Of a stretch of DNA of 64,000 nt, positions 42,384 to 51,848 are shown piece by piece. Below the pieces are notes generated by a model that did no database searches, had not been told where the DNA came from, and worked only from the letters and a program-made list of their open reading frames with translations. This stretch comes from Neobacillus piezotolerans (GTDB lineage: Bacteria; Bacillota; Bacilli; Bacillales; Cytobacillaceae). The translations under genes were made by a program, and so were the position numbers. How positions within the stretch are numbered: position 1 is the first letter of the stretch; the number at the start of each line of letters is the position of its first letter. The stretch is from positions 168,057-232,056 of the forward strand of contig NZ_QNQT01000007.1 in NCBI RefSeq assembly GCF_003362805.1, in the 5' to 3' direction.

Positions 42384-43240
42384 ATGCTTCTCCATAGGTA
42401 GAGGGAGGCGTAGCTTAGGTATGGTTCCCAGCCTATTTTGTAGCGTTCCATTTCTTCGTTGGTTGGTTTCCGTTCGAGCTGGTATAGTTTCTTGAGTGCG
42501 TTTTGTATGCCTATGTCGGCCATTGGAAACAGGTTTTGTCGGCCGAGGCCGAACAGCAGGAAATTCTGGATGGTCCATGCGCCGATGCCGCGTATTTTAA
42601 TCAGTTTGTCAAAAATTACTTGTTCACCCTCATGCTTTAATGCGTCGATATCCAAACCGCCTTCTGTTACCGCCCTGGCAATGTCGATGCAATATTCTGC
42701 TTTCCTGCCGCTGAATTGCAATTCCCTAAGTTCTTCAACCGAGAGCGCGGCGACTGTTTCCGGTGACGGATAAAACCAGGCGCCGTTTTTTTCAAAACCG
42801 TATGTTTTCACAAAACGTTCTGTGAGCTTGATGGCGAACGCCATATTTAGCTGTTGGTGGATGATGCATTTGAGCAGGCACCCAAACGGATCGAAATCAA
42901 GGATGAGCGGCGTGCCGACATGTTCGTCAAATATGATGTTGAGGTCAGTTTTACCAAAATGCTCATGAATATCCTTTAATGGCACTTCCCACTGGAAAAC
43001 CTCGGCTATCCGCTTTATGATAAGCTCTTTATCGCCGTTTTTTGCCTCAATGATGAAGCTTGGCTCATCGGTCTTACCTGTCGCGGTGACGGTTGCAGTG
43101 TAAGCTTCGCCGCCAAGTTTGATTGGTACCGTGATTGTCCGTTTTTCAAGGTTGAGGGTGTTGAGCGGATCCATTGATAACCGGTCAAGCACCATGTCAA
43201 AATTATATGGGCCATCTATTTGAATTATTTCCTGCCACAC
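42377..43240 (-). CDS. DNA-3-methyladenine glycosylase II (AlkA family)
   Basis: Base-excision repair glycosylase of 287 residues. The N-terminal AlkA_N-like domain is followed by the HhH-GPD domain: FDPFGCLLKCIIHQQLNMAFAIKL, then the helix-hairpin-helix KLIKIRGIGAWTIQNFLLF (about residues 213-231) with the catalytic Asp in FPMADIGIQ. It removes alkylated bases such as 3-methyladenine. It resembles B. subtilis YfjP. Start is GTG 43240, with AAAGGGG about 8 bases upstream. Confidence 0.9.
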   Translation of the reverse strand: MWQEIIQIDGPYNFDMVLDRLSMDPLNTLNLEKRTITVPIKLGGEAYTATVTATGKTDEPSFIIEAKNGDKELIIKRIAEVFQWEVPLKDIHEHFGKTDLNIIFDEHVGTPLILDFDPFGCLLKCIIHQQLNMAFAIKLTERFVKTYGFEKNGAWFYPSPETVAALSVEELRELQFSGRKAEYCIDIARAVTEGGLDIDALKHEGEQVIFDKLIKIRGIGAWTIQNFLLFGLGRQNLFPMADIGIQNALKKLYQLERKPTNEEMERYKIGWEPYLSYASLYLWRSIE

Positions 43241-43315
43241 ACTGGTTTCCCCTTTGCCTATTTTTCCCCTGATTATAGCATGTTTTCCTTGGAAGGCCTA
43301 AGACCCTGTGAACAA

Positions 43316-43358
43316 CTAAAAAAGATGCCGGCCAAGAATAGTATCCTTGACCAGCATC
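43316..43358 (-). terminator. Rho-independent terminator of the secreted-protein gene
   Basis: On the minus strand GATGCTGGTCAAG pairs with CTTGGCCGGCATC (two mismatches), followed by TTTTTT. Confidence 0.82.
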
Positions 43359-43365
43359 CAATCAT

Positions 43366-44421
43366 TTATTTAGGTGCAACCTCTGGTAAATGTATTTCTA
43401 AAACATCGCCATTGAGCGAATACGATCCGGTTAAATTAAAAAATTCGAATAGATCATTAAGGGAATACGGATTTCTTTTGTCTGTATAGGATTGTGCTTT
43501 ATCGATAAAGCCACCATATTCCAGTGTCTTATCTGTCCATGGCGCTCTTAATACGATTTTTTCATAATAATCAGAGTTGATATTATTCATGTCCAAATAA
43601 ACCTTTTCGGGGAAGGAATTTACGTAAAAAGCACTTATCCTGCCCTTTAATCCCCCAGGAAGTGTCTCGTTCTTAATAGTAAATTGATTGCTTAGCAATC
43701 CAAACAGTTCATTTAAGTATTGAGTCTTCACATATAATTCATTTCCAAATTTAAGGTTTCCACCAATTAACATCCTATTATCCGCGAACAAATATGTTTC
43801 CCCATCACTTAATTTAACAACGATTTTATTAATGGTAATCTTATTTTGAGTTCTCAATTTATACAATTCATGATACAGGATTTGTTGTTCAGTTTGATTT
43901 TTCAATTTGCTAATTTCCAGTGCAAATGGATACAAACTATTATAGAAATCGTTTTCCTTTAAAAAACTGATTTTAAATTTATTCATATTAATCCATACAT
44001 CTTTAGCGGCATAAGACTCCAGCGGTTCTGGTGTTTTCGTACTCCAAACACTGATGCACTTAACCGCCTGGAGTTTGGCTTTACTCGGGGTTTCATATTT
44101 AACCTTTGTATCTCTTTCTACAAAATATCCTCCGCCTACACTCAACATTCCAGGTTTAAAAGCATATATACGGTAAAACTCCCCTTTTTTCAAAGTTCTC
44201 GATAATACCTTCTTTTCGCCAGAAACTTTAAACAGTGGGGTATCTTTAACAACATTTAGCCTGCCTATTTGTCCAGACTTTAACTCCATTCCATTCCACC
44301 AAACGGTTTTAACATTTTTGAATTGATCACAATAATTTCCCGCTTCAGCCGCTTTGGCCCTTTGAGTGTCGGAAATGGCAATCAAAAAACAAGCAACAAG
44401 TAATATGGCAATTTTTCTCAT
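43366..44421 (-). CDS. Secreted protein of unknown function with SH3-like region
   Basis: Exported protein of 351 residues. Residues 1-27 are a signal peptide (MRKIAILLVACFLIAIS, cleavage near AKA or AEA). The mature part begins with KTVWWNGMELKSGQIGRLNV, which resembles bacterial SH3-like and copper-amine-oxidase-N-like surface domains: GRLNVVKDTPLFK and a later YLFADNRMLIGGNLKF ... YLNELFGL pattern. No catalytic motif is seen. It is transcribed alone and closed by a strong terminator. Probably a cell-surface protein; function not known. Confidence 0.72.
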   Translation of the reverse strand: MRKIAILLVACFLIAISDTQRAKAAEAGNYCDQFKNVKTVWWNGMELKSGQIGRLNVVKDTPLFKVSGEKKVLSRTLKKGEFYRIYAFKPGMLSVGGGYFVERDTKVKYETPSKAKLQAVKCISVWSTKTPEPLESYAAKDVWINMNKFKISFLKENDFYNSLYPFALEISKLKNQTEQQILYHELYKLRTQNKITINKIVVKLSDGETYLFADNRMLIGGNLKFGNELYVKTQYLNELFGLLSNQFTIKNETLPGGLKGRISAFYVNSFPEKVYLDMNNINSDYYEKIVLRAPWTDKTLEYGGFIDKAQSYTDKRNPYSLNDLFEFFNLTGSYSLNGDVLEIHLPEVAPK

Positions 44422-44530
44422 TTTTCCCTCCAGTAATTAGTATACTAGAAGAATTATATGGAAAAATTGTAAATTTAAAAAGGGTTTTTAGAGATTTACC
44501 GCTAATTACCAAATGATCAGATACACCAGA

Positions 44531-45118
44531 TCATTTGGTCCCGTCGATCACAATATTTGCCCGTTCATGCGGTTTATGGGCGTCGACATATAACTGTTCC
44601 GCAACCATCCAGTCATTCACCCATCTATCCCTAGCTTCTTCGCCATCCCGCTCAATCCCCCGTTGAAGCCTTACTTCATACGGGCAATCCACGAAAATCG
44701 TCAAATCGTAATAATCCGCCAGCTCATGCCGAGTCGAAGATATCCCTTCAATAATGACAACTCCGCCAACAGGGACAGTATGCCATTCGGCAAGCCGGTC
44801 ACTGTTCCAATCATAACGCTGGTAGCTTCCTTCTTTATTTTGGCTCAGCGGCAGCAGCACCTGATTTAATACCCGCCGCCAATCAAAGTCAGCGCCAACA
44901 GGTTTTTCCTCCGGCCGCCCTTGAATAAGCTGACTGGATGGAAAATAAAAATCGTCCATGTGGACAACGGTGGCATCTTTCCTTGCCTCCTTCAGTTTTT
45001 TGGCCAAAGTGCTTTTCCCAGAGCCTCCGCATCCATCAACCCCGATTAGCAAGGTTGATTGCTTTCTTGGAAGTGTATCAATCGCCGCTGCCAATTGTTC
45101 GAAATTCTCTATTTGCAT
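44531..45118 (-). CDS. Uridine kinase-like P-loop phosphotransferase
   Basis: Soluble P-loop kinase of 195 residues. Walker A is GVDGCGGSGKST (about residues 26-37), followed by VVHMDDFYFPS (switch region typical of uridine and pantothenate kinase-like enzymes) and VVIIEGISSTRHELADYYDLTIFVDCPYEVRLQRGIERD, a Walker B/lid combination. The substrate may be a nucleoside or another small hydroxyl compound; the family is large. A near-perfect palindrome (CCAAATGATC/GATCATTTGG) covers its stop region at 44509-44535 but has no T-run. Confidence 0.78.
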   Translation of the reverse strand: MQIENFEQLAAAIDTLPRKQSTLLIGVDGCGGSGKSTLAKKLKEARKDATVVHMDDFYFPSSQLIQGRPEEKPVGADFDWRRVLNQVLLPLSQNKEGSYQRYDWNSDRLAEWHTVPVGGVVIIEGISSTRHELADYYDLTIFVDCPYEVRLQRGIERDGEEARDRWVNDWMVAEQLYVDAHKPHERANIVIDGTK

Positions 45119-45227
45119 ATAGCTAGCTTCCCCTTACCAAGTTCTTTTCCTCTGCATTTTGGGCATTCCGTTCCAGTTATCGCGTGATCCATTTTTAAAC
45201 CTCCCTTGAATACTCAATGGACAGTTT

Positions 45228-45770
45228 CTATTTCCCTTTAACATCGACCACGATTGCGCCAAAATAGTTACCACCAATGGATACTTCCAAGCGCCACAAC
45301 CCCGGCCTTGGTAATGACAAATTGGAGGGCCTTGAACTGTCAGAACCCCTAACACCATTAGGACGGTAATCCAATTTTCCATAATTCCAAACCTTTTTGT
45401 CGTTCACTGTGCCTGCATTTTCAACAAGTACTTTCTCTTTTATCCCGGTTTCCTTGTGTATCGCGATCACTTTGAAATCGCCGCCTTTTATTGTCTGTTC
45501 ATCACCCCAAAAATGCCAAAGCCATTTGTTCGTTTCGCCCGCGATAAACTCCGGCCCAAGAATCCCAACTTTCCCTTCTTCCCCAATTAGATAATCTCCA
45601 TCGGGAGTTTCAAATTCGGGTGACAGTTCCCATAGTTGGGTTTCTCCTTCTACCGTCCCAGCCTGGGCTTCCACGCGGGTCTTCTCTTCGTTCTTCTGTA
45701 TACACCCTGTTAAAACCAAAATGAATAGGAAGAAAAAACAGCAGGCAATTGCCACTATGGAATTTTTCAA
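45228..45770 (-). CDS. Bacillus-type lipoprotein of unknown function
   Basis: Predicted lipoprotein of 180 residues: signal peptide ending LTGC with lipidated Cys23. The mature chain has WELSPEFETPDGDYLIGEEGKVGILGPEFIAGETNKWLWHFWG and later NGVRGSDSSRPSNLSLPRPGLWRLEVSIGG, an immunoglobulin-like beta pattern. It resembles the DUF4871 group of Bacilli, but I am not certain. It lies 110 bases after the kinase-like gene on the same strand and may share a transcript with the membrane protein encoded upstream. Confidence 0.65.
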   Translation of the reverse strand: MKNSIVAIACCFFFLFILVLTGCIQKNEEKTRVEAQAGTVEGETQLWELSPEFETPDGDYLIGEEGKVGILGPEFIAGETNKWLWHFWGDEQTIKGGDFKVIAIHKETGIKEKVLVENAGTVNDKKVWNYGKLDYRPNGVRGSDSSRPSNLSLPRPGLWRLEVSIGGNYFGAIVVDVKGK

Positions 45771-45822
45771 ACCGGCACCTCCCTGAATATTTTACGTTTT
45801 TTCAAATCTGCTTGATTATTTT

Positions 45823-46419
45823 TCATTCATAATAATTGTCCGTAACCTTCACTTGGCTTCTTTCAAGTTTCACCAAAATTCTTTTCTCGTTTCTCCTTAG
45901 GTCGGAACCATATGGAACTACGATATGCCTGTTGTCCGGCATGATGAACTGATAGCTATCCAAATACCTCGCGTTGTTGGTCGGCCTATTGGCATATACT
46001 TGTTTCACTTCCTTAAAACTGCTCCAATCATAAACCGTTGTTTGATTGAATGAATCAAGTTCATTGTAATGAAGGCCATTCTCATCAAAATAGTAATAAT
46101 GTGCCGACCCGAACATGAACAGGGGGATGCTTAAAGAGAAAAGCGCCAAGGCAATCCACCTTATGAATTTCATCTGATATTTGTACTGAATGAAGACATA
46201 AAGAAAAAGGACAAAGGAAATCCAAAACATACCCGCCATGAAGGTGACATAACCTTGGCCGGGCGCGATAAATAACCACTGGTTGGGATTTTTGAAAAAA
46301 GAACTGTGAATGATCGAAACGAGAATAAAAGGGATAAATGAGCTGCTGACGAATAAAATAATGGCCCACACAACAATCATGATAGGACTTTTTTCGTTTT
46401 TTAAAATTATGGTACCCAT
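45823..46419 (-). CDS. Membrane protein with PH-like C-terminal region
   Basis: Protein of 198 residues with about four helices in the first 110 residues and a soluble tail (DENGLHYNELDSFNQTTVYDWSSFKEV... YLDSYQFIMPDNRHIVVPYG). The tail order matches that of the protein at 6589-7539 and resembles PH-like domains of YdbS type. Function unknown. Start ATG 46419 has GGAGGT before it. It is 50 bases upstream of the lipoprotein gene. Confidence 0.68.
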   Translation of the reverse strand: MGTIILKNEKSPIMIVVWAIILFVSSSFIPFILVSIIHSSFFKNPNQWLFIAPGQGYVTFMAGMFWISFVLFLYVFIQYKYQMKFIRWIALALFSLSIPLFMFGSAHYYYFDENGLHYNELDSFNQTTVYDWSSFKEVKQVYANRPTNNARYLDSYQFIMPDNRHIVVPYGSDLRRNEKRILVKLERSQVKVTDNYYE

Positions 46420-46549
46420 ACATGACCTCCATTTTTAACTTTTTTTAGGAATGATACAGTTTGGCGAGGTACGTAACAGAGGAATTAAGTGGTTTACAAT
46501 ACCAATAATACCATTAATTTACCAAAAACTCGAAAATTGTCCCATATGA

Positions 46550-46578
46550 CAAAAAAGAACTGCATCGCTGCAGTCCTT
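46550..46578 (-). terminator. Rho-independent terminator of pdaA
   Basis: On the minus strand GGACTGCA, 4-base loop, TGCAGTTC, then TTTTTT. It lies just after the pdaA stop. Confidence 0.85.
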
Positions 46579-46582
46579 TCGC

Positions 46583-47368
46583 TTACTTTGCCTTTTGCTG
46601 TTTTGCCAAATGGTCGAGGCTTTTGAATTTATAACCTTTTGCCTTTAGGTCGACAATTACTTTTTCAAGGGCATCTGCATTGTCTTTTGATACAGAGTGA
46701 AGCAGGATGACGGCTCCCGGATGGATTTGCCGCATGATATTGTCATACGAGTATTGCCAGCCGCGCTGTTGGTTCACATTCCAGTCCACAAATGCAAGCG
46801 ACCAGAACACATGCGTATAGCCTGCTTCCTTGCTTACCGCCATGGACCTGTCGCTAAACGTTCCGCGAGGCGGGCGGACATAGGTCATTTTCTTTTTGCC
46901 TGTCAGTTCCTGATATGCCGCGCGGACACGCTCAAGCTCATCCTTGATTTTTGCGTCAGGTATCTTTGTGAAATCAGGATGGCCCCATGAATGGTTCCCG
47001 ACGATGTGTCCTTCTTTTACCATCCGTTCAACATATTCCGGCGCGCTATCAATGTAGTGTCCGGTCACGAAAAATGCGGCAGGCACTTTCTCTTTTTTCA
47101 GGACATCCAGAACCTTTTCTGTATAACCGTTCTCATAGCCATTGTCGAACGTCAAATACACATTTTTCTCCTGAGGGCTTCCTTTATAAAATGCACCGTT
47201 TTTTTCGAGGAGAGCTTCGTATTGCCATCCGGCATCCGCCTGCTGTTCGTTTTGCCCGCGTTTAAAGCCCCAGCCAAACGATGTTGAAGATGTTTCACCA
47301 TGTGTCATTTTTGGGATCATTGCCATGACGATGCAAATGGCGATAAGTAGCATATACAATTTTTTCAT
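46583..47368 (-). CDS. pdaA: PdaA-type delta-lactam-biosynthetic peptidoglycan deacetylase
   Basis: Exported peptidoglycan N-acetylmuramic acid deacetylase (261 residues) needed to make the muramic-delta-lactam of spore cortex. A signal peptide covers residues 1-24. The PdaA N-terminal segment SFGWGFKRGQNEQQ precedes the NodB domain: motif 1 TFDNGYENG, motif 2 GNHSWGH (metal site), motif 3 RPPRGTFS, motif 4 VFWSLAFVDWN and motif 5 LLHS. The TFDNGYENG form is specific to PdaA (Asn in place of the second Asp). Presence of pdaA fits a spore-former. It is transcribed alone. Confidence 0.92.
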   Translation of the reverse strand: MKKLYMLLIAICIVMAMIPKMTHGETSSTSFGWGFKRGQNEQQADAGWQYEALLEKNGAFYKGSPQEKNVYLTFDNGYENGYTEKVLDVLKKEKVPAAFFVTGHYIDSAPEYVERMVKEGHIVGNHSWGHPDFTKIPDAKIKDELERVRAAYQELTGKKKMTYVRPPRGTFSDRSMAVSKEAGYTHVFWSLAFVDWNVNQQRGWQYSYDNIMRQIHPGAVILLHSVSKDNADALEKVIVDLKAKGYKFKSLDHLAKQQKAK

Positions 47369-47511
47369 CGATGGATTCCTCCAAACCCAATTTTCCTTAG
47401 TGTTTGGAATCGTTGTCGATTATACTGCTGGCAATATTTTCTCCGTTTCCGACAGATTTTCCCGGCATGCGAATTTCCCGGGAAATTCCGGCAAAATCTG
47501 TTGGCTGGCCA

Positions 47512-47555
47512 AAAAAAACGACAGCCTCATAAAGAAAGGTTGTCGTTTTGTCAGA
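47512..47555 (-). terminator. Rho-independent terminator of the fumarase gene
   Basis: On the minus strand AAACGACAACC pairs with GGCTGTCGTTT across an 11-base loop, followed by TTTTT. Confidence 0.85.
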
Positions 47556-47561
47556 ATATTC

Positions 47562-49109
47562 TTATTTAAACACTGGTTCTTTAAACTGCCCAAGCTTCTC
47601 GAGCGAGGACTTGTCGACATCCGCGTGAAGGCTGTTCCCATGGGAGTCCATTGTGACAACAGCGGTGAATCCTTCAACCTTAAGATGCCACATTGCTTCC
47701 GGAATGCCGAACTGCATCAAGTCGACTCCTTCGACAGATTTAATGCAATCGGCGTAATATTGCGCCGCTCCTCCAATTGCGTTCAAATAAACCCCGCCAT
47801 GCTCCTGAAGAGCGGCAAGAGTTTTCGGACCCATTCCGCCTTTTCCAATAACGGCGCGGATGCCGAATTTCTTCATGATATCGCCCTGGTAAGGCTCCTC
47901 ACGAATGCTTGTTGTCGGGCCGGCAGCTTTAACGTGCCATGTGCCGTTTTCGTCCTTCAGCATAACCGGGCCGCAGTGGTAAATGACCTGGCCGTTCAGG
48001 TCGACTGGGGAATCGTTGGTCGACAAGTATTTATGGATCGCGTCACGTCCCGTATACATCATCCCATTGATTTGAACAACGTCCCCAACCTTCAGGCCGC
48101 GGATTTGATCCTCGGTAATCGGCGCCTGTAATGTAATGACTCCTTCAGATGCCGCGGCTGTTTCCTGGGCCGCAACCGTTTGATCCTGCCTGAAGTCGAT
48201 CAGTTCGCCCTCCTGATACATCCAGTCAACGATTTCCCCTGTTTCAGGGTGGACATTGACTCCCAGGCGGCGGAATGCCCAGCAGTTATAGGCAACCGAC
48301 ACAAAGAAGCTTGCCGGAATCCTGTTCATGACGCCAATTTTACAGCCAAGAAGAGTTGTTTCCCCACCGAAGCCCATCGTGCCGATGCCAAGCTTGTTGG
48401 CATTATCCATGACATATTCCTCCAGCTTGCGAAGATCCTCATTCGGATTTACGTCATCATTGGAACGGAAAAGCTGTTCTTTGGCAAGGTCGTAGCCCGA
48501 AGAACGGTCGCCGCCGATGCCAACACCGATAAATCCGGCGCTGCAGCCCTGCCCTTGGGCCTGGTAAACGGAATGCATGATGCATTTGCGGATTCCGTCA
48601 AGGTCGCGGCCCGCGCGGCCTAGCCCTTCCAGCTCGCAAGGAAGGCTGTACTGGATATTTTTATTTTCACAACCTCCGCCTTTCAAAATCAAGCGGACAT
48701 CGATATAGTCTTTTTCCCATTGTTCAAACTTGATGACAGGCGTACCGCCGCCAAGGTTGTCCCCGCTGTTTTCACCTGTCAGCGAGTCGACCGAGTTCGG
48801 TCGAAGCTTGCCATCCTTTGTCGCCAATGCAATCGCATTTTGGATTGCGGCTTTCATTTGGATTTGGTTCGCGCCAACCGGGGTTTTGATCTTGAATGTT
48901 GGCAGCCCGGTATCCTGGCAAATCGGCGAAACCTGTTCATCGGCCATTTTGATATTGTTCGTAATTGTCGCAAGGCTCATCGCCGAACGCGTTCCGGCAT
49001 TTTCCCGTTCTGCCGCGCCCTTGATTGCCCGGCGGACATCCTTAGGCAGCTTTGTAGACGTTTCCACAATCAGCTTGTACATGCTTTCCTGAAACTTTTC
49101 TATGTTCAC
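47562..49109 (-). CDS. fumA: Class I fumarate hydratase (iron-sulfur, fused alpha-beta)
   Basis: Iron-sulfur fumarase of 515 residues that interconverts fumarate and malate in the TCA cycle. The N-terminal alpha half contains SPICQDTGLPTFKI, GGGCENKN and the Cys of GFGGETTLLGCKIG, which bind the 4Fe-4S cluster. The C-terminal beta half contains ITEDQIRGLKVGDVVQING and YHCGPVMLK, then GKGGMGPKTL. Both halves are in one chain, as in enteric FumA, though the sequence is closer to Bacillus-type enzymes. Many Bacilli rely on class II fumarase (FumC/CitG), so this may be an extra, oxygen-sensitive enzyme. Start ATG 49109 with GGGGGAGAA upstream. Confidence 0.92.
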   Translation of the reverse strand: MNIEKFQESMYKLIVETSTKLPKDVRRAIKGAAERENAGTRSAMSLATITNNIKMADEQVSPICQDTGLPTFKIKTPVGANQIQMKAAIQNAIALATKDGKLRPNSVDSLTGENSGDNLGGGTPVIKFEQWEKDYIDVRLILKGGGCENKNIQYSLPCELEGLGRAGRDLDGIRKCIMHSVYQAQGQGCSAGFIGVGIGGDRSSGYDLAKEQLFRSNDDVNPNEDLRKLEEYVMDNANKLGIGTMGFGGETTLLGCKIGVMNRIPASFFVSVAYNCWAFRRLGVNVHPETGEIVDWMYQEGELIDFRQDQTVAAQETAAASEGVITLQAPITEDQIRGLKVGDVVQINGMMYTGRDAIHKYLSTNDSPVDLNGQVIYHCGPVMLKDENGTWHVKAAGPTTSIREEPYQGDIMKKFGIRAVIGKGGMGPKTLAALQEHGGVYLNAIGGAAQYYADCIKSVEGVDLMQFGIPEAMWHLKVEGFTAVVTMDSHGNSLHADVDKSSLEKLGQFKEPVFK

Positions 49110-49235
49110 CGTCTTCTCCCCCTTGTATCAACAGCTAAACTATGTAGTTCAAATAATTCCCATCATTGTTCATTATACTCCGAATAGGTAGGGGATTAAA
49201 GTATGTTTGTTCCTTTTTACGCAAACGATTCAAAG

Positions 49236-49263
49236 TAAAAACCCTGCTCGGCGGCAGGGTTTA
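49236..49263 (-). terminator. Terminator overlapping the SE1561-type gene stop
   Basis: On the minus strand AACCCTGC, 6-base loop, GCAGGGTT, then TTTAC. Confidence 0.72.
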
Positions 49264-49446
49264 AATGTCGCGATTATTGAATTCGCGAACTTTGGATTCA
49301 ATTTCGTCAATAATCTCGAGCAGGCGGTCGATGTCCTCGACATCAGCCTCTTCTGGTTCAATCGCCTCAAGCAAGTCCATGAACATATTCAGGCGCTGTT
49401 TCAGGAAAGTTACTTGCGTATCTTTGTCGATAATGTCTTTGCCCAA
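49261..49446 (-). CDS. SE1561 family small protein
   Basis: Protein of 61 residues found in Bacilli and staphylococci: GKDIIDKDTQVTFLKQRLNMFMDLLEAIEPEEADVEDIDRLLEIIDEIESK, a short acidic coiled coil. Function unknown. The TTG 49446 start is chosen because AAAGGAG lies 8 bases before it and homologues begin MGK; an ATG at 49476 is too far upstream of the Shine-Dalgarno. Confidence 0.72.
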   Translation of the reverse strand: MGKDIIDKDTQVTFLKQRLNMFMDLLEAIEPEEADVEDIDRLLEIIDEIESKVREFNNRDI

Positions 49447-49509
49447 GTGGTTCGCTCCTTTCGTCTCGTTTACCATCCTATCTGAAAACGATGCTCTTTT
49501 CTAGTCCTA

Positions 49510-51272
49510 TTATTCCTCTTTAGGCAAAAAATCAATCCCGACCGCGGTTCCCTCCCTGCTTGAATCGGCCGCTCCATACATCCTTCCCGTTTCCTGGTCG
49601 AACCGGATTGCCTGGACATTCCCGATGACGTGCGGCTCATCCCCAAATTCAAAGTTCATGGATTCAAGCATCCCTTTGGCCGCCATGTCGATCCCTTTTT
49701 CCCACGATAGCAGCATTCCCGGGGTAGAGAAAATACGCGGTTCTTCAATCGCGTCCTTTAGATCCATGCCAAAATCGATGAGATTCACAATCGTCTGGAA
49801 AACGGATGCGATTATTGTCGGGCCGCCCGGCGAACCAAGCGTGAGGACAGGTTCCCCATCCTTGAATAATATGGTCGGGCATTTACAGCTGACCGGCCTT
49901 TCCCCGGCCCCGGTTCGTTTACTCCGCCTGGAATCGCATCGAAATCCGTCAGTTCATTGTTGAGGAAAAATCCATAGCCAGGCACCATGATGCCTGTCCC
50001 GAATGGGTGTTCCACCGTTGACGTGCACGCTACAATATTCCCCCACCTATCAGCTACTGTAAAGTGGGTCGTTTCACTCTTTTCTTCGTCATTTGGCTGC
50101 CTGACAACCGTACCTTTTCGGCCATCTTCATATTTCCACGGATTGCCGAAATCGATGTCCGGGTTCCGGAATTTAAAGTTAATATAATTTAATCGCTCCG
50201 CGAGATATCGTTCGTCCGCCATCCCCTTCAATGGAATTTCATTAAAACGAGGATCGGCGATATAAGCTATTTTATCTGAAAACGCCAAGCGCATTGCTTC
50301 CACGAACAAATAGTACTTTTCCCAGGAACGCGGCCCATATGAGCTGAGTTCAAACTTTTCGAGCAGTTTCAGGATATAAAGCAGGCTTGGCCCTCCGGCA
50401 GTCGGCGGGCTTGCTGCGGCGATTTCGTACCCTCTGTATGAGCCCCTTGTTGGTTCATCCACCGTATGCCGGTATTTTTTCAAATCCTCCTTCGTCATGA
50501 AACCGCCGAGGCTTTGGATTGTTCCAACAATCGCGTCGGCAATTTCCCCTTCATAAAAAGCTTCGATGCCTTCTTTTTGCAAGATCCGAAATGTTTTGGC
50601 AAGATCCCGCTTTTTCAGGGGATGTCCCTCTTTGAATCTCCCCTCTTTCGATAAATAAATTTTCTTCGCTTCATCGCCAAGCCGATACCCGAACTGATCA
50701 AGGGAATTCATGAATACCCAGTTAAGCGGGATTCCTTCATCACACGCTTTTGCCGATGGCTCGATAAGCTCGGCAAGCGGTTTGCTTCCATATTCCTTAA
50801 GAGCTGCTTCCATTGCTTTCAGAATGCCCGGTATGCCAACGGCGGTTGCGTGGGTCGACCGTTCCCTGAAAGGAATGACCTCTCCGCTCTCATCAAGGAA
50901 CATATTCGGGTGGGCTGCTGCAGGCGCTTGTGAATGCCCGTCAAAAATTTTTATTTCCCCGGTTTCTTTATGATAGACCATAAAAAAGCCGGAACCGCCA
51001 ATACCTGTCATCATCGGCTCGCCGACATTCAGGGCAAACTGGATGGCGACCGCGGCATCAACAGCATTTCCTCCTTCTTCAAGCACCTTCGCGCCAATTT
51101 CGGTTGCTAGCGGATGGGCTGTTGCCACCATCCCATATTTTCCTGTTGCAGTTTCCCTTTCTATTGAACACCTCTCTGATCGCGCCAAATGCTCATCTCC
51201 CCTTTCCGTCCAATGTCTTATACCAAGCAAATACCCGATTGGCTTTTTAGTAAAACTGGACTTCAATGGCAA
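49510..51272 (-). pseudogene. Gamma-glutamyltransferase (YwrD-like), frameshifted
   Basis: Gamma-glutamyltranspeptidase/N-terminal nucleophile hydrolase family (588 codons in total if joined). The large-subunit segment HPLATEIGAKVLEEGGNAVDAA and FFMVY, and the small-subunit nucleophile ETTHFTVADRWGNIVACTSTVEHPFGTG are present, so the enzyme type is clear; the sequence is closest to YwrD of B. subtilis. After GGVNEPGPGK near 49900 the frame is lost: the ORF continues in a wrong frame to 49812, while the rest (RPVSCKCPTILFKDG, GSPGGPTIIA, then to 49510) lies in the frame that starts near 49899. One extra base in the run GGGGAAAGG would restore a full protein. No Shine-Dalgarno is seen at the TTG 51272, so the start is uncertain. 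Confidence 0.8.
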
Positions 51273-51298
51273 ATGGGCAAGTAGGCTTTTTTTATAAA

Positions 51299-51329
51299 AA
51301 GAAAAGACAGCCCCGCGGCTGCCCGAAAT
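51299..51329 (-). terminator. Rho-independent terminator of the PH-domain gene
   Basis: On the minus strand GGCAGCC, 4-base loop, GGGCTGTC, then TTTTC. Confidence 0.75.
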
Positions 51330-51728
51330 CTAGTTTTCATTTATTCGAATGGAAGGGTTAACTTCTTTAAGGGATTTTATAAAACCCTCCTCATCCTTTG
51401 GGGATACATAGACAAGCCCATATTTAGAAAACCTTAACTCCAGCCGTCTGATTGATAGTGCATAGGATGCGAGCAGGCTATTGCTTTGCTTAACTTTCTC
51501 TATTTCCTTGATTGGAATTTTTCTTTTGAACGGACCGCTCCTGACAATCAGCATCCCGCCTTCCACTGTATAGCCTGTTGAAAACCATAGCCAAAGCAAA
51601 AATCCGGCAATCGGCACAGTGATAGTAGGCGCGCCATTTGCCTTTGAAAACAGTGGAAGAAAGCACACCAGGATAGATAACCAGATAATCAGAGTGACCC
51701 AAACATCCTTTTTTGACGGAAAATACAC
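51330..51728 (-). CDS. PH-like domain membrane protein (YyaB/DUF1200-like)
   Basis: Protein of 132 residues. Two helices (VTLIIWLSILVCFLPLF and TITVPIAGFLLWLWF) are followed by a PH-like domain starting TGYTVEGGMLIVRSGPFKRKIPIKEIEKVKQSN, with LELRFSKYGLVYVSPKDEEGFIKSLKEVNP at the end, as in DUF1200/bPH proteins. Function unknown. The GTG 51728 start has AGGAGG 9 bases before it. Confidence 0.75.
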   Translation of the reverse strand: MYFPSKKDVWVTLIIWLSILVCFLPLFSKANGAPTITVPIAGFLLWLWFSTGYTVEGGMLIVRSGPFKRKIPIKEIEKVKQSNSLLASYALSIRRLELRFSKYGLVYVSPKDEEGFIKSLKEVNPSIRINEN

Positions 51729-51802
51729 GAATAAATGCCTCCTAATTGTTCTGTTAATCCAAACTTACCCTTTGCCGTTAAATTCTTCAAGCTAATTTTC
51801 AA

Positions 51803-51836
51803 AAAGAAAACCGGCGGGAAGCCCCGCCGGCCGATT
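51803..51836 (-). terminator. Strong rho-independent terminator
   Basis: On the minus strand CCGGCGGG, 4-base loop, CCCGCCGG, then TTTTCTTTTT; it ends the YtxH-like gene. Confidence 0.85.
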
Positions 51837-51848
51837 TGCATTTTTTTA

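Noticed and set aside
47325..48131. 268-codon plus-strand frame opposite the fumarase and pdaA region
   Set aside because: It is an antisense shadow of the fumarase gene with no Shine-Dalgarno and unnatural composition; the minus-strand fumarase has intact motifs over the same bases.
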